Shown here piece after piece: positions 36,723-45,627 of a stretch of DNA of 64,000 bases. Under the pieces are notes generated by a model. That model did no database searches and had not been told where the DNA came from. It was given only the letters and a program-made list of their open reading frames with translations. Made by a program: the position numbers and the translations under genes. Location: assembly GCF_023525255.1 (NCBI RefSeq), contig NZ_CP073355.1, forward strand, positions 1,922,001-1,986,000, written 5' to 3'. This stretch comes from Thermospira aquatica (GTDB taxonomy: Bacteria; Spirochaetota; Brevinematia; Brevinematales; Thermospiraceae). How positions within the stretch are numbered: the stretch's first letter is position 1; each line of letters begins with the position of its first letter.

Positions 36723-37931
36723 TTACTCATATCGTAGTGCATCGATAGGATTGAGTTTTGAGGCTTTTTGAGCAGGATAGTAGCCAAAACCTATGCCAAT
36801 CAAAAGCGTTACGGCAAAGGAAAAGGCAAAAACTGGCCAGGAGAAGACAATATTCCATTCCAACAGCTGACGGAGAAGCAAACTGAAAAAAATTCCAGCG
36901 ATTAGGCCCAGGATACCTCCCATGATACAGAGAAGAAGGGATTCTGTGAGAAACTGCCAGAGGATATCCTGTTCTCGTGCGCCAACAGCCATACGAATAC
37001 CTATCTCCCTTGTTCGTTCTACGACAGAAACCAGCATAATATTCATGATTCCGATGCCCCCAACTAACAGGGAGATGGCCGCAATGCTCACAAGAAAGAG
37101 GGTGAGAGAAGAGCTTACGGTTTGGGCTGTCTCTAGCATTTCACTTTGATTGAGGATCCTGAAGTCATTCGAAACGTTTTCTCTGAGCCGATGAGAGCGT
37201 CTGAGAATAGAGGTAATCTCATCGATACTCTCCTCGATGGTGTTTTTTGAAAGAGAGCTTGCTAAAATTTGAGGGATATAACGGGATTGATTTAAACGAA
37301 GTCGGTAAGTTGTGTAAGGAACGAAAACAACATCATCTTCATCCTGGGGACCACTTGATCCCTTTGGTTGTAAAACCCCGATAATGTTAAAAAGTGAGTT
37401 CTGGATCTTGATTTGTTGGCCTACGGGATTGACTTCTTCACCAAAGAGGGCGGTACTTGTTGTATATCCGAGGACACATACAAATCTTGACCCTTTTTCT
37501 TCCTCTTCACTAAAAAATTCTCCCCACTTGAGAGACCAGTTTCGGACGAGAGGGAAATCGGCAGAAACACCAGAGAGAGTAGTAGAATAGCTTTCTTCTT
37601 TGGTAGAAATGGTTGCTGAACTTCTTGCAAGAGGGGTAATACCGGCAAGGGTAAGGGCTTCTTTTTTCAGGGTTTCGTAATCGGCATAGGTAAGACGATT
37701 GGCTCCTGCGGTGGATACTCCACCACTTCGGTAACGTGAGGGGAAAATGGTGAGAAGATTGACCCCCATACTGGTTATGCGAGACTCTATTTGTTTTTGC
37801 ATACCCTGTCCATAGGATACCATCACAGAGACGGAGGCTATGCCTATGACAATGCCTAACATGGTAATAAATGTTCGAATTTTGTTTCGGCTAAGCGAAC
37901 GAAAGGCTAATTCTATCATCTGGCGTATCAT
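36723..37931 (-). CDS. MacB-type ABC transporter permease
   Basis: The 402-residue protein has the MacB/FtsX topology: one N-terminal helix (about 17-40), a large periplasmic domain (about 45-270) and three C-terminal helices. IGIASVSVMVSYGQGMQ and VVERTREIGIRMAVGAREQDILWQFL are typical of the family. It overlaps the ATPase gene by 4 bp and ends a TolC-MFP-ATPase-permease operon. Confidence 0.93.
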   Translation of the reverse strand: MIRQMIELAFRSLSRNKIRTFITMLGIVIGIASVSVMVSYGQGMQKQIESRITSMGVNLLTIFPSRYRSGGVSTAGANRLTYADYETLKKEALTLAGITPLARSSATISTKEESYSTTLSGVSADFPLVRNWSLKWGEFFSEEEEKGSRFVCVLGYTTSTALFGEEVNPVGQQIKIQNSLFNIIGVLQPKGSSGPQDEDDVVFVPYTTYRLRLNQSRYIPQILASSLSKNTIEESIDEITSILRRSHRLRENVSNDFRILNQSEMLETAQTVSSSLTLFLVSIAAISLLVGGIGIMNIMLVSVVERTREIGIRMAVGAREQDILWQFLTESLLLCIMGGILGLIAGIFFSLLLRQLLEWNIVFSWPVFAFSFAVTLLIGIGFGYYPAQKASKLNPIDALRYE

Positions 37932-38647
37932 GATTTTTCCTCCCTGGCTATTATATCAATGATTTCGCCGTCACGCATGCGGATGATTTTTTTTGCATAG
38001 CTGGCAATATCTTCTTCGTGCGTTACCATAACGATAGTGAGGCCTTTTTTATTCAGGTCAACAAGAAGTTCCATGATCTCCTTGCTTGTGTGACTATCGA
38101 GATTTCCCGTAGGCTCATCCGCAAGCAAAAGCGAAGGATTACCAACGAGAGCCCTGGCGATAGCCACGCGCTGCTGTTGTCCTCCTGACATCTGAGTGGG
38201 ATAATGGTGCGCTCTGTGTGAAAGTCCCACCAATGAGAGCATAGAAAGAGCTCGTTTTCGTATTTCTTGAGCAGGAAGATGGGGACGTCGATAAAAAAGG
38301 GGAACCTCAACGTTTTCAAGGGCTGTTGTTCTGGGGATAAGCTGAAAGTTCTGGAACACAAATCCAAGTGTATGATTACGAAGTGTTGCACGTTCAATGC
38401 CGGACATGGTGTGAACCGGTTTTCCCAAAAGGTAGTATTTCCCACTCGTGGGTGTATCCAGAAGTCCAAGGATGTACATAAGTGTGCTTTTGCCTGATCC
38501 CGATGGTCCGGTAAGGGCGATAAAATCTCCTTGATATACGGTGAGTGACACCTCGCGCAAGGCGTGGACAGCAGTTTCCATGGAATGATCAGAGGTATAA
38601 ACACGAGAGATGCGTTCGGTATGGATGACAGGAAAATCGGATACCAT
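37928..38647 (-). CDS. MacB/LolD-type ABC ATPase
   Basis: The 239-residue ATPase has Walker A GPSGSGKST, signature MSGGQQQRVAIARAL, Walker B LLLADEPTGNLD and the switch His in VMVTHEEDIA, all intact. It powers the permease encoded next to it. Confidence 0.95.
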   Translation of the reverse strand: MVSDFPVIHTERISRVYTSDHSMETAVHALREVSLTVYQGDFIALTGPSGSGKSTLMYILGLLDTPTSGKYYLLGKPVHTMSGIERATLRNHTLGFVFQNFQLIPRTTALENVEVPLFYRRPHLPAQEIRKRALSMLSLVGLSHRAHHYPTQMSGGQQQRVAIARALVGNPSLLLADEPTGNLDSHTSKEIMELLVDLNKKGLTIVMVTHEEDIASYAKKIIRMRDGEIIDIIAREEKS

Positions 38648-38673
38648 ACATTTCTCCCTTTTTCATTTCTGTT

Positions 38674-39975
38674 TTAAAAACCAGGGTGGGGGGGAATACC
38701 AGGACCACCTGCGGGTATGCTAACAGGAGAGGAGAGTGTGTTCTGGCTTTGCGAAGAGGTAGAGCGAGGAGTTTGTGAAGAAGAGGTTTTGCTGGTGTTT
38801 TTTGTTGTTCTTATGGCGGTGATGATGGTTTTTCCTTCGAGATTTTCATTCTCCTCCCAGGGGAGAATCTCGGTGTACTGTCCATCAGAGATGCCTGTCC
38901 GTACTCTCAGAGGAAGGATTTCTTTTGTATTGGTATTGATGAGCCAGAGAGTAGCAAAAGATCCCTGCGTGGCATTGGTGATATTTTGGGGTCGTGTGGT
39001 TTGTCTTCTCCCGGAAGTGGTGGCTTCTCGTGGGGGGTATACACGAGGTATATTCGTGAGTGTAGCGAGCATCTCTTGGGTAGGTTGAATACGGAGAGCA
39101 CGACTTGGAACGCGCAGGACGTTCTCTTTTCCCTGGATGATGATCTCAACAGAAACAGACATACCGGGGAGGAGTTTTCCGGTGGTATTCTCTGTGAGAA
39201 TAATCACGGGATAATAGACCACATCCTGGGATGTTTGGGGTTGATACCAGATTTCAGAGACTTCACCGGTGAAGGTGTTGGTATACGCAGAGACAGTGAA
39301 GAGTACCTTTTGTCCTTTTTTAATACTTGCGATATCAATTTCGCTGACAAGGCACTTGATTTGCATTACCGAAGGGTGGCTGGCGATGATAAATGCCAGT
39401 GTTGATGAATTTGGCAGATTGGTTCCCGTGGTTAGATTGTTGAGGGCTACAACGCCAGATACAGGGCTGACAAGAGTACAATTTTGCAGGGTATTGATTG
39501 CTTCCTGAAGCTCGAGAAGGCTCCGTTGATAACTTGTAATGGCGTTTTCATAGTTGATTCTCGCACTTTCCAATTCAGCGTAGGAGATGAACTGTTTGTT
39601 ATAGAGTTTTTGGGCATCTTCATATTCTTTTTTTGTGGTTAAAACGCTATTGGATTGTTGAAGCAGAGTTTGCCGAAGTTTTTCGTAGGATATTCGAAGC
39701 TCGGTGTCATCGATTTTTGCCAATATCTGACCTGATCTTACTGTGTTCCCCGGGGAAACGTAGACACCTGTAACTATCCCTCCTGTTTTGGCGTAGATGG
39801 AGTGTTTGAAGGCATAGTCTACGTTCCCCGTTGTGGTAATGGTTCGAAAGATATTCCCTCGCTCAATAATTGCCGTTTGGTAGGATGGGGGTTGTTTCTG
39901 TTGCGAAAGAAACCACCATACACCCCATACTCCTGCGAGAAGTATGACTATTCCAAGAAAAAACCATCGTTTCAT
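38674..39975 (-). CDS. MacA-like periplasmic adaptor (membrane fusion protein)
   Basis: The 433-residue product has an N-terminal membrane anchor (about 5-22), a split lipoyl domain (GGIVTGVYVSPGNTVRSGQILAKIDD and LVSPVSGVVALNNLTTG), a coiled-coil hairpin between them, and beta-barrel domains. It should link the permease to TolC. The C-terminus is a Ser/Thr/Pro-rich tail, SSSQTPRSTSSQSQN, ending in GGPGIPPHPGF. Confidence 0.93.
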   Translation of the reverse strand: MKRWFFLGIVILLAGVWGVWWFLSQQKQPPSYQTAIIERGNIFRTITTTGNVDYAFKHSIYAKTGGIVTGVYVSPGNTVRSGQILAKIDDTELRISYEKLRQTLLQQSNSVLTTKKEYEDAQKLYNKQFISYAELESARINYENAITSYQRSLLELQEAINTLQNCTLVSPVSGVVALNNLTTGTNLPNSSTLAFIIASHPSVMQIKCLVSEIDIASIKKGQKVLFTVSAYTNTFTGEVSEIWYQPQTSQDVVYYPVIILTENTTGKLLPGMSVSVEIIIQGKENVLRVPSRALRIQPTQEMLATLTNIPRVYPPREATTSGRRQTTRPQNITNATQGSFATLWLINTNTKEILPLRVRTGISDGQYTEILPWEENENLEGKTIITAIRTTKNTSKTSSSQTPRSTSSQSQNTLSSPVSIPAGGPGIPPHPGF

Positions 39976-39996
39976 AAAGATTCTCCTTTCTTTATT

Positions 39997-41232
39997 TTAG
40001 GGGAGTTTGTCCCAGGATGGATCATACCAGAAGGCAAGCTCAATTCGTATTGAAAGAAGACTTGTAAGGGAGGAAAGGTAATGAGCAAGAGTGGAAAGAT
40101 AAAAGCTCTCAGCCGCGAGAAGGTCAAGGGATGAAATTTTGCCCATGGTGAATTGCTCCTGTGCCTTTTGATACTGGAGCGTGGCAGATTCGAGAGACAG
40201 AGAAATAAAGTTGAGGGATTCGCGGGCTGATTTTTCTTGTCCTTCAAGAAGAACAAGTTTTTGTAAAAGAGACATTTTTTGGTTCTCGAGCTTGATGTGA
40301 AGGGTATGGATGTCTTGTTGAACTCTGGCTCGTTCGAGGGAGGAAGATGTTCCCGGAAACCATGAAAACGGATCGAGAGAGATAGTGACTCCGGTACTCC
40401 ATTGTCCCTGGAGTTTGTCTTTATTCATTTTTACCTGGTAACCACTTTGAAGACCAAGATCTGGCCAGAGTTTTGCCTCGTGGATCTTTTTGGTTAGCAG
40501 GGTGTTAGAAAGGGTGTAGGTGAGAGAAAGATAGGTTTCATCCCTCTCGAAAAGGGGAGGAGTTGGCTCGTAAACAAGGTTTGATAAAAAAGTTTCAGCC
40601 TCTTCTCTGGTAGGAACAATGTCATTATTGGTCATTTTTGTTAGGTTTTGTAGGGTAAGAAGACTTTCTTCGTGTGCCTGAATCTTTTGTTGCCATGTGA
40701 GGTAGGCTTGTTGGGATTTACTTTGATACTCCTGGAGGGTGGAGAGAGGGATTTTGCCGAGTTCGTACTGCATTTTGTAGAATTCTTGTTTTTTGATGGC
40801 AAGCTCATAGTCTTTTTCTGCTGCTCGAACATCGGCGGCGATGCTAAGAAACGAAAAATAGGTGCTCACAATCTCTTTTTTGAGAGTGGCTATGGTGAGA
40901 GAACGTTTTTTTGCCAGAAGGTCTTGTTGAAGTTGGTTTTGTTTGAGGGAAAACCATTCACTTCCTCCGAGATTGATGGATTTGGAGAGACTGACAGAGG
41001 CGTTGGGAGTCATGTTTCCCTCTTCGGTGAAAGAAATGCCTGAAGAGAGTTTGAGAGAAGGCTGCCAGAGAGAAGCAATATTTGCTTTGAACATGTATTG
41101 AGTGGCTTGCTCTTCACTTATGAGTTGTTTTAGCGTAAGGTTGTTGGTTGAGACTGAAAGGAGAAGATCTTTGAGTGACGAAGCAAAAAGATTTGAGAAA
41201 ATCAAAAAAAGCAAGATAATAGTTTTTTCCAT
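39997..41232 (-). CDS. TolC-family outer-membrane efflux protein
   Basis: The 411-residue product has a signal peptide (MEKTIILLFLIFSNLFASS) and two long helical repeats of the OEP type (STYFSFLSIAADVRAAEKDYELAIKKQEFYKMQ; LYHARL-like second half SLDLLAAESFYLSTLAHYL). It is the first gene of the exporter operon, 21 bp before the adaptor gene. Confidence 0.92.
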   Translation of the reverse strand: MEKTIILLFLIFSNLFASSLKDLLLSVSTNNLTLKQLISEEQATQYMFKANIASLWQPSLKLSSGISFTEEGNMTPNASVSLSKSINLGGSEWFSLKQNQLQQDLLAKKRSLTIATLKKEIVSTYFSFLSIAADVRAAEKDYELAIKKQEFYKMQYELGKIPLSTLQEYQSKSQQAYLTWQQKIQAHEESLLTLQNLTKMTNNDIVPTREEAETFLSNLVYEPTPPLFERDETYLSLTYTLSNTLLTKKIHEAKLWPDLGLQSGYQVKMNKDKLQGQWSTGVTISLDPFSWFPGTSSSLERARVQQDIHTLHIKLENQKMSLLQKLVLLEGQEKSARESLNFISLSLESATLQYQKAQEQFTMGKISSLDLLAAESFYLSTLAHYLSSLTSLLSIRIELAFWYDPSWDKLP

Positions 41233-41305
41233 ACGTCTTTCCTTCTTCTATTTACTTATAATGATCCTTTCTTAAACAAAAAAGTTGCAAAAAAAGAGTA
41301 TTTGC

Positions 41306-41334
41306 TTGAATTTTTTTCTTTTTGAGAGTATAGT
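41306..41334 (+). promoter_or_regulatory. Promoter of the FecR-domain gene
   Basis: TTGAAT (41306-41311), 17-bp spacer, TATAGT (41329-41334), 30 bp before the start codon. It is divergent from the TolC gene. Confidence 0.65.
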
Positions 41335-41363
41335 ATACGTGAAAAGAATCGAGGAGGAAGACG

Positions 41364-42152
41364 ATGAAACAATGGTGGATATACGGTATTGTGATGATGG
41401 TGATTTTGGTTTCTTCTCAGACAACCTCACCATCCTATGAGGTGGAGAGTTTCATAGGGAAGGTAGAGTATTCCAGCGATGGCAAAATCTGGAAACCTGT
41501 GGACGTGGGCATGAGATTGTCGAAAAATAGCTGGGTGAGAACAGGACAGAGTTCTGAGGTCACAATGACCTATCAGGGGAAACGAACGCTTCAGGTGCTT
41601 CAGCAGACGGTTATTCAGCTCAAGAACCTCGGAACAACGGAGACTGTCAAAGTCAAGAGTGGCAAGATTTACCTCAATGTGTTTACCAAGTTAAAAGGTG
41701 GTGAGGTTATTCAGGTAGAAAATGATGTGGCTGTTGCAGCAGTCCGTGGGACGCGGTTTATCATTGACTATGAGGAAAATGAGGCTTCTACCTGTACGGT
41801 AGTAGAAGGGCGCGTTGTATTAACGAGAAATGTTGTCCTCCCAGCAGAGGTTGCCCGGGATCCTGAGGTAAAGAAGCTGCTGACCGTGGAGGTCAAAGAA
41901 AACCAGAAGCTTTCCATGACGATGGATGAAAACAAATCCCTGGAAGAGACAATTCGTCGTAGCAAGAATAATCTTGCAGCGCTTAAACAGGCTCTCTCTG
42001 AAGCTCAGCGTGAGACAATGTCACGTGTCATGGCAATTAAAAACGCCGAACGTGTTCTGGAGGAGTTGATGCAGTATGATGAAGAAAATAGTGATAATGG
42101 TGAAGATGAGACGGAAGATACTGTTCAAAAGATTAAAAGCAAGGTGAAGTAG
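41364..42152 (+). CDS. FecR-domain secreted protein
   Basis: The 262-residue product has a signal peptide (MKQWWIYGIVMMVILVSSQ) and a FecR domain at about residues 30-150 with the hallmark AVAAVRGTRFIIDY. The C-terminal third (about 185-262) is a charged helix, likely coiled coil. No sigma/anti-sigma pair is adjacent, so it is probably a stand-alone envelope FecR protein of the kind frequent in spirochaetes. A strong terminator follows. Confidence 0.88.
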   Translation: MKQWWIYGIVMMVILVSSQTTSPSYEVESFIGKVEYSSDGKIWKPVDVGMRLSKNSWVRTGQSSEVTMTYQGKRTLQVLQQTVIQLKNLGTTETVKVKSGKIYLNVFTKLKGGEVIQVENDVAVAAVRGTRFIIDYEENEASTCTVVEGRVVLTRNVVLPAEVARDPEVKKLLTVEVKENQKLSMTMDENKSLEETIRRSKNNLAALKQALSEAQRETMSRVMAIKNAERVLEELMQYDEENSDNGEDETEDTVQKIKSKVK

Positions 42153-42174
42153 ATACCTCTGTTCATACTAAAAA

Positions 42175-42204
42175 ACGGCTGTCTTTTGACAGCCGTTTTT
42201 TTTT
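42175..42204. terminator. Bidirectional intrinsic terminator
   Basis: A 9-bp perfect stem (ACGGCTGTC, 42175-42183; GACAGCCGT, 42188-42196) with a TTTT loop. It is followed by a T run on the plus strand and by T's on the minus strand (the A run before 42175). It can end both the FecR gene and the hcp operon. Confidence 0.92.
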
Positions 42205-42216
42205 CTGCAGGTAATG

Positions 42217-43848
42217 TTATTGAGCTAATCCCCATGTTGTGAGGTCTTCTTCAACAGTAGTAGGGGCTGTTATTCCGAAAGTTTCTACCAGCAATTCCAG
42301 GACAGCTGGAGAAAGGAAGGCAGGTAAAGTTGGCCCGAGGCGGATATTTTTTACACCAAGGGAGAGGAGGGCAAGGAGTACAATAACCGCCTTCTGTTCG
42401 TACCATGCGATATTATAAATGATAGGGAGATCGTTGATGTCTTTGAGCCCCAGGGTTTTCTGGAGGTGGAGAGCAGCGGCGACGAGCGAGTAGGAGTCAT
42501 TACATTGACCGGCATCGAGTACTCTCGGAATACCATGAATATCTCCCAGTCCGAGCTTATTGTAACGGTATTTGGCGCATCCTGCTGTGAGGATCACGGT
42601 ATCAGAGGGAAGTTCTTGAGCAAATTGGGTATAATAGTTGCGAGAGGGCATTCGACCGTCACATCCCGCCATCACTACAAAACGTTTGATAAGTCCTTTG
42701 TTAACAGCATCAAGGATAGTTTCTGTAAGAGAAGTAAGGGTAGCGTGGGCAAATCCTCCGATAATTTCTCCATGTTCTATGGGGAGAGGTGGGGGACATT
42801 TTTTGGCGTGTTCAATGATAGAAGAAAAGTCTTTTCTCCCATTTACATCAGCGGGTATATGACGGAGACCTGGATAACTGACAGGTCCTGTAGTATAGAC
42901 ACGGTCTTTGTAACTTTCTTTTGGGGGCACAAGACAGTTTGTGGTAAATAAGATTGGGCCACGGAAGCTTTCAAACTCCTCTGTTTGTTTCCACCAGGCA
43001 TTGCCGTAGTTACCGGCAAAGTTGGGGTATTTTTTAAACACGGGATAATAATGTGCTGGAAGCATTTCACTATGGGTGTACACATCTATGCCGGTGTCTT
43101 TTGTTTGTTCTAGAAGTTCCAGAAGATCTTTGAGATCATGGCCACTTATGAGTATGCCTGGATGGTTTCTCGTCGTGATAGAAACGTGGGTGGGTTCGGG
43201 GTTTCCAAAAGAGGAGGTGTTGGCCCTATCGAGGAGTTCCATAACCATAACGCCGTGTTTTCCGGTTTCAAGCGTCAATTCTACAAGTTTTTGCATATCT
43301 TGGAGTTGTACCGTAGCCACCAGAGCTTTTTCAACGAAATCGAGGATACGATCATCTTCAAATCCAAGATGACTTGCATGATAGGCATAAGCAGCTATGC
43401 CCTTGATTCCATATGTGATGAGTTCTTTGAGCGAGCGAAGGTTTTCATCCTTTTCATTTAAGATAGCACCAGTTTTCTTGAGAGAATCGATATCCTCTTC
43501 GTTTTTTATGGATATTCGTGCAAATTCAGGAACGGGAAGTGCATGTTCTTTTTGCAGCTTTTCTCCATAAGAGACAGTTTGCATGATTCGGGAAATAAAA
43601 TCCTCAGGATCAAAATTTGCGTTTGTGATGGTAGTAAAAAGTCCCTCCCATATGAGTTTTCCTACGATGGAATCGGTTTTCCCTTGTTTACGAAGTGCTT
43701 GATGGGTTGCCGCAAGTCCCTTGATAGCGTAGACGAGAGCATCCTGAAGTTGTGCTGTTGTATCGTCTTTTCCACAAACGCCTTTTATAGTGCATCCGAG
43801 ACCACCTGCAGCTTCCTGACATTGGTAACAGAACATATTGTGATTCAT
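42217..43848 (-). CDS. hcp: Hydroxylamine reductase (hybrid cluster protein)
   Basis: The 543-residue product matches Hcp, which reduces hydroxylamine or NO and protects against nitrosative stress. The N-terminal iron-sulfur Cys are 7, 10, 19 and 25 ([21 protein letters not shown]). Later hallmarks are [38 protein letters not shown] and [11 protein letters not shown]. It is the third gene of an operon with two ferredoxin-type genes and is followed by a terminator. Confidence 0.97.
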   Translation of the reverse strand: MNHNMFCYQCQEAAGGLGCTIKGVCGKDDTTAQLQDALVYAIKGLAATHQALRKQGKTDSIVGKLIWEGLFTTITNANFDPEDFISRIMQTVSYGEKLQKEHALPVPEFARISIKNEEDIDSLKKTGAILNEKDENLRSLKELITYGIKGIAAYAYHASHLGFEDDRILDFVEKALVATVQLQDMQKLVELTLETGKHGVMVMELLDRANTSSFGNPEPTHVSITTRNHPGILISGHDLKDLLELLEQTKDTGIDVYTHSEMLPAHYYPVFKKYPNFAGNYGNAWWKQTEEFESFRGPILFTTNCLVPPKESYKDRVYTTGPVSYPGLRHIPADVNGRKDFSSIIEHAKKCPPPLPIEHGEIIGGFAHATLTSLTETILDAVNKGLIKRFVVMAGCDGRMPSRNYYTQFAQELPSDTVILTAGCAKYRYNKLGLGDIHGIPRVLDAGQCNDSYSLVAAALHLQKTLGLKDINDLPIIYNIAWYEQKAVIVLLALLSLGVKNIRLGPTLPAFLSPAVLELLVETFGITAPTTVEEDLTTWGLAQ

Positions 43849-43868
43849 AGTGTTTCTCCTTTTATTTT

Positions 43869-44648
43869 TTAGATCTCTGTTTGACCCAGGATATTTCCTT
43901 CAATACCCACGGTGATTACCTTGATTGGAAGGGAAGAACCACTTGTGTCTCGGGCTTTTTTTGCCAGAAAAGCAAGCCCGCGACAACAGGGGACCTCCAT
44001 GACCATAGTGGTGAAGGATTTTGGTTCTTTCTTTTCAAAAATAGTCACAAGTTTTTCGAGATATATTTCCTGATGCGTGTCGAGTTTTGGACAGGCAATC
44101 AAAAGTTTTGTTTCCTTCAAATGGGTATGGAAGCCTGGAAGGCTAAAGGCAGTACAGTCGGCGGCGAGAAGGATATTGGCGTCTTCCCATGCCTCATCCT
44201 CTCCATGAACAAGATGAAGTTGAATAGGCCAGTGTGTGAGGGTATATCCTGTTTGAAATACCTCCGGCGAAGGAAAATGCTGGTTTGGTTTTTCTCCTTC
44301 GGTAAAGGAGATACCCTTTTCGCGGAGGATGGAAACAGCTATTTCATAGTCTTTCCACTGGTTGTGACTGGCGAGGTGTTTAAGATGAGCATCGATAACG
44401 TTTCTTCCCTGACGGATAATGTTTTGAAGTACACGAGCCTCATCATAAGGTTCTGCTTCCCTTTCTTCTATGTGGAGAGCGTTTTGTGGACAGTATCCCA
44501 CGCAAGCTCCAAGTCCATCGCAGTAAAATTCTGAAACAAGTCTTGCCTTGTTGTCAATAATCTGAAGAGCTCCCTCGGGACAGTTGGGCACACAGAGTCC
44601 ACATCCATTGCATTTCTCTTCATCGATAACTATCATCTTTCTCTTCAT
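43869..44648 (-). CDS. Two-cluster ferredoxin-domain protein linked to hcp
   Basis: The 259-residue product has an N-terminal ferredoxin domain: [16 protein letters not shown] and [16 protein letters not shown] give two 4Fe-4S sites. The rest (about 95-259) is a domain seen in iron-sulfur proteins beside hcp, with conserved-looking Cys in [16 protein letters not shown] and EVPCCRGLA. It probably passes electrons to Hcp. Confidence 0.88.
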   Translation of the reverse strand: MKRKMIVIDEEKCNGCGLCVPNCPEGALQIIDNKARLVSEFYCDGLGACVGYCPQNALHIEEREAEPYDEARVLQNIIRQGRNVIDAHLKHLASHNQWKDYEIAVSILREKGISFTEGEKPNQHFPSPEVFQTGYTLTHWPIQLHLVHGEDEAWEDANILLAADCTAFSLPGFHTHLKETKLLIACPKLDTHQEIYLEKLVTIFEKKEPKSFTTMVMEVPCCRGLAFLAKKARDTSGSSLPIKVITVGIEGNILGQTEI

Positions 44649-44683
44649 TGATAATCTCCTTTAACTTCTTTTTCCCACATTTT

Positions 44684-44872
44684 CTATTCTTTCTCTACCG
44701 AGATAGCACCGACAGGACACTGACGGGCGGCATCCTCAGCGAGGGACACATCATAGGCAACATTTTCTTTGACATGGGCTTTGCCATCAGCCCGCATCTC
44801 AAAGAGTTCTACGTAAATACTTTCACACACGCCACATCCAATACAGGTATTCTGGTCAATAGTAACAGCCAT
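44684..44872 (-). CDS. Single-cluster 4Fe-4S ferredoxin
   Basis: The 62-residue product has Cys10, Cys13 and Cys16 (TCIGCGVCESIYVELFEM) and a distal Cys53 in the CPVGAI motif, as in Thermotoga/Desulfovibrio-type monocluster ferredoxins. First gene of the hcp operon, behind AAGGAGG, and the likely electron donor. Confidence 0.92.
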   Translation of the reverse strand: MAVTIDQNTCIGCGVCESIYVELFEMRADGKAHVKENVAYDVSLAEDAARQCPVGAISVEKE

Positions 44873-44885
44873 ACGTTCCTCCTTT

Positions 44886-44914
44886 TTGCTTTTTTTCTGT
44901 GTTTATATTATACT
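44886..44914 (+). promoter_or_regulatory. Promoter of the Crp/Fnr regulator gene
   Basis: TTGCTT (44886-44891), 17-bp spacer, TATACT (44909-44914), predicted start near 44921. The palindrome at 44934-44949 lies just downstream, where bound protein would block transcription. Confidence 0.6.
44907..44912 (-). promoter_or_regulatory. -10 element of the hcp operon
   Basis: TATAAT on the minus strand, predicted start near 44900. No good -35 hexamer lies at 17 bp (CAGAAA). That fits a promoter needing an activator, and the palindrome at 44934-44949 is centred about 41.5 bp upstream of the predicted start. Confidence 0.6.
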
Positions 44915-44933
44915 ATTTTTGTAGGGATTTTTC

Positions 44934-44949
44934 TGTCACCTGGGTGACA
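44934..44949. promoter_or_regulatory. Palindromic operator for the Crp/Fnr regulator (HcpR-type)
   Basis: TGTCACC-TG-GGTGACA, perfect 7-bp arms with a 2-bp centre. It resembles the GTAAC-N3-GTTAC type boxes reported for HcpR in several phyla, with C for A. It lies between the divergent regulator gene and hcp operon. Confidence 0.78.
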
Positions 44950-44964
44950 AAAAAGGAGGAAAAT

Positions 44965-45627
44965 ATGTTTTTACCATGGCATCTTCCTCTTTTTCAGGGT
45001 ATTTCTCAGGAAGAGAGGGAGAGGATTCAAAAGCTTCCCTGGCACGAGTACACCTTTGAAAAAAAAGAGATCATCTTACGAAGTGGGAGTGAGTACAAAC
45101 ATCTCTGGATTATCATTTCGGGAGAATGTCAGGCTATCTTTCCTTCTCTTGTTGGAGAAGTGTTTGTGGTGGAGAAACTTCGAGCTCCGGTTGTTCTTGC
45201 CTCGGCGCTTCTTTTTGCAAGTTCGTCGTATCTTCCCGTGGATGTGGAGGCCATAACACCAGGCAAAGCTCTCTATGTAGAAAAATCGGTGTGGGAGAAT
45301 ATTTTGGGAGAGTGTGAAATATTGCGAAAAAATTTTCTTCGTGAGGTTTCGGATAAGCTTCTCCTTATTTCAAAACGGATGATGCTTTTTCAATTGCCAG
45401 TGGAGAAGCGGCTTTTGTTGTATCTGTCCCAGATGAAAAAAGACAGCATGGAGATCCATCTCCCTATGAGTATAGAAAATCTTGCAGCCTATCTTTTTGT
45501 TACAAGACAGGCTCTTTGTAGAGTTTTTCGTCGACTTGAGAAGGAGGGATATCTTCTTCAAGATCGTCGAACCATTCGTCTTCAGCCTCGTTTCTTGGAA
45601 GAGTTTGGGGTTAAAAACGGAGAGTAA
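44965..45627 (+). CDS. hcpR: Crp/Fnr-family regulator, probable HcpR
   Basis: About 220 residues from the ATG at 44965, which follows AAAGGAGG. The N-terminal cNMP-like barrel spans about 10-115 (YKHLWIIISGECQAIFP). The C-terminal winged helix has SIENLAAYLFVTRQALCRVFRRLEKEGYL. No N-terminal FNR-type cysteine cluster is seen. HcpR proteins activate hcp in response to nitrosative stress; the divergent position next to the hcp operon and the shared palindrome support that name. Its end overlaps the convergent gene by 17 bp. Confidence 0.82.
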   Translation: MFLPWHLPLFQGISQEERERIQKLPWHEYTFEKKEIILRSGSEYKHLWIIISGECQAIFPSLVGEVFVVEKLRAPVVLASALLFASSSYLPVDVEAITPGKALYVEKSVWENILGECEILRKNFLREVSDKLLLISKRMMLFQLPVEKRLLLYLSQMKKDSMEIHLPMSIENLAAYLFVTRQALCRVFRRLEKEGYLLQDRRTIRLQPRFLEEFGVKNGE

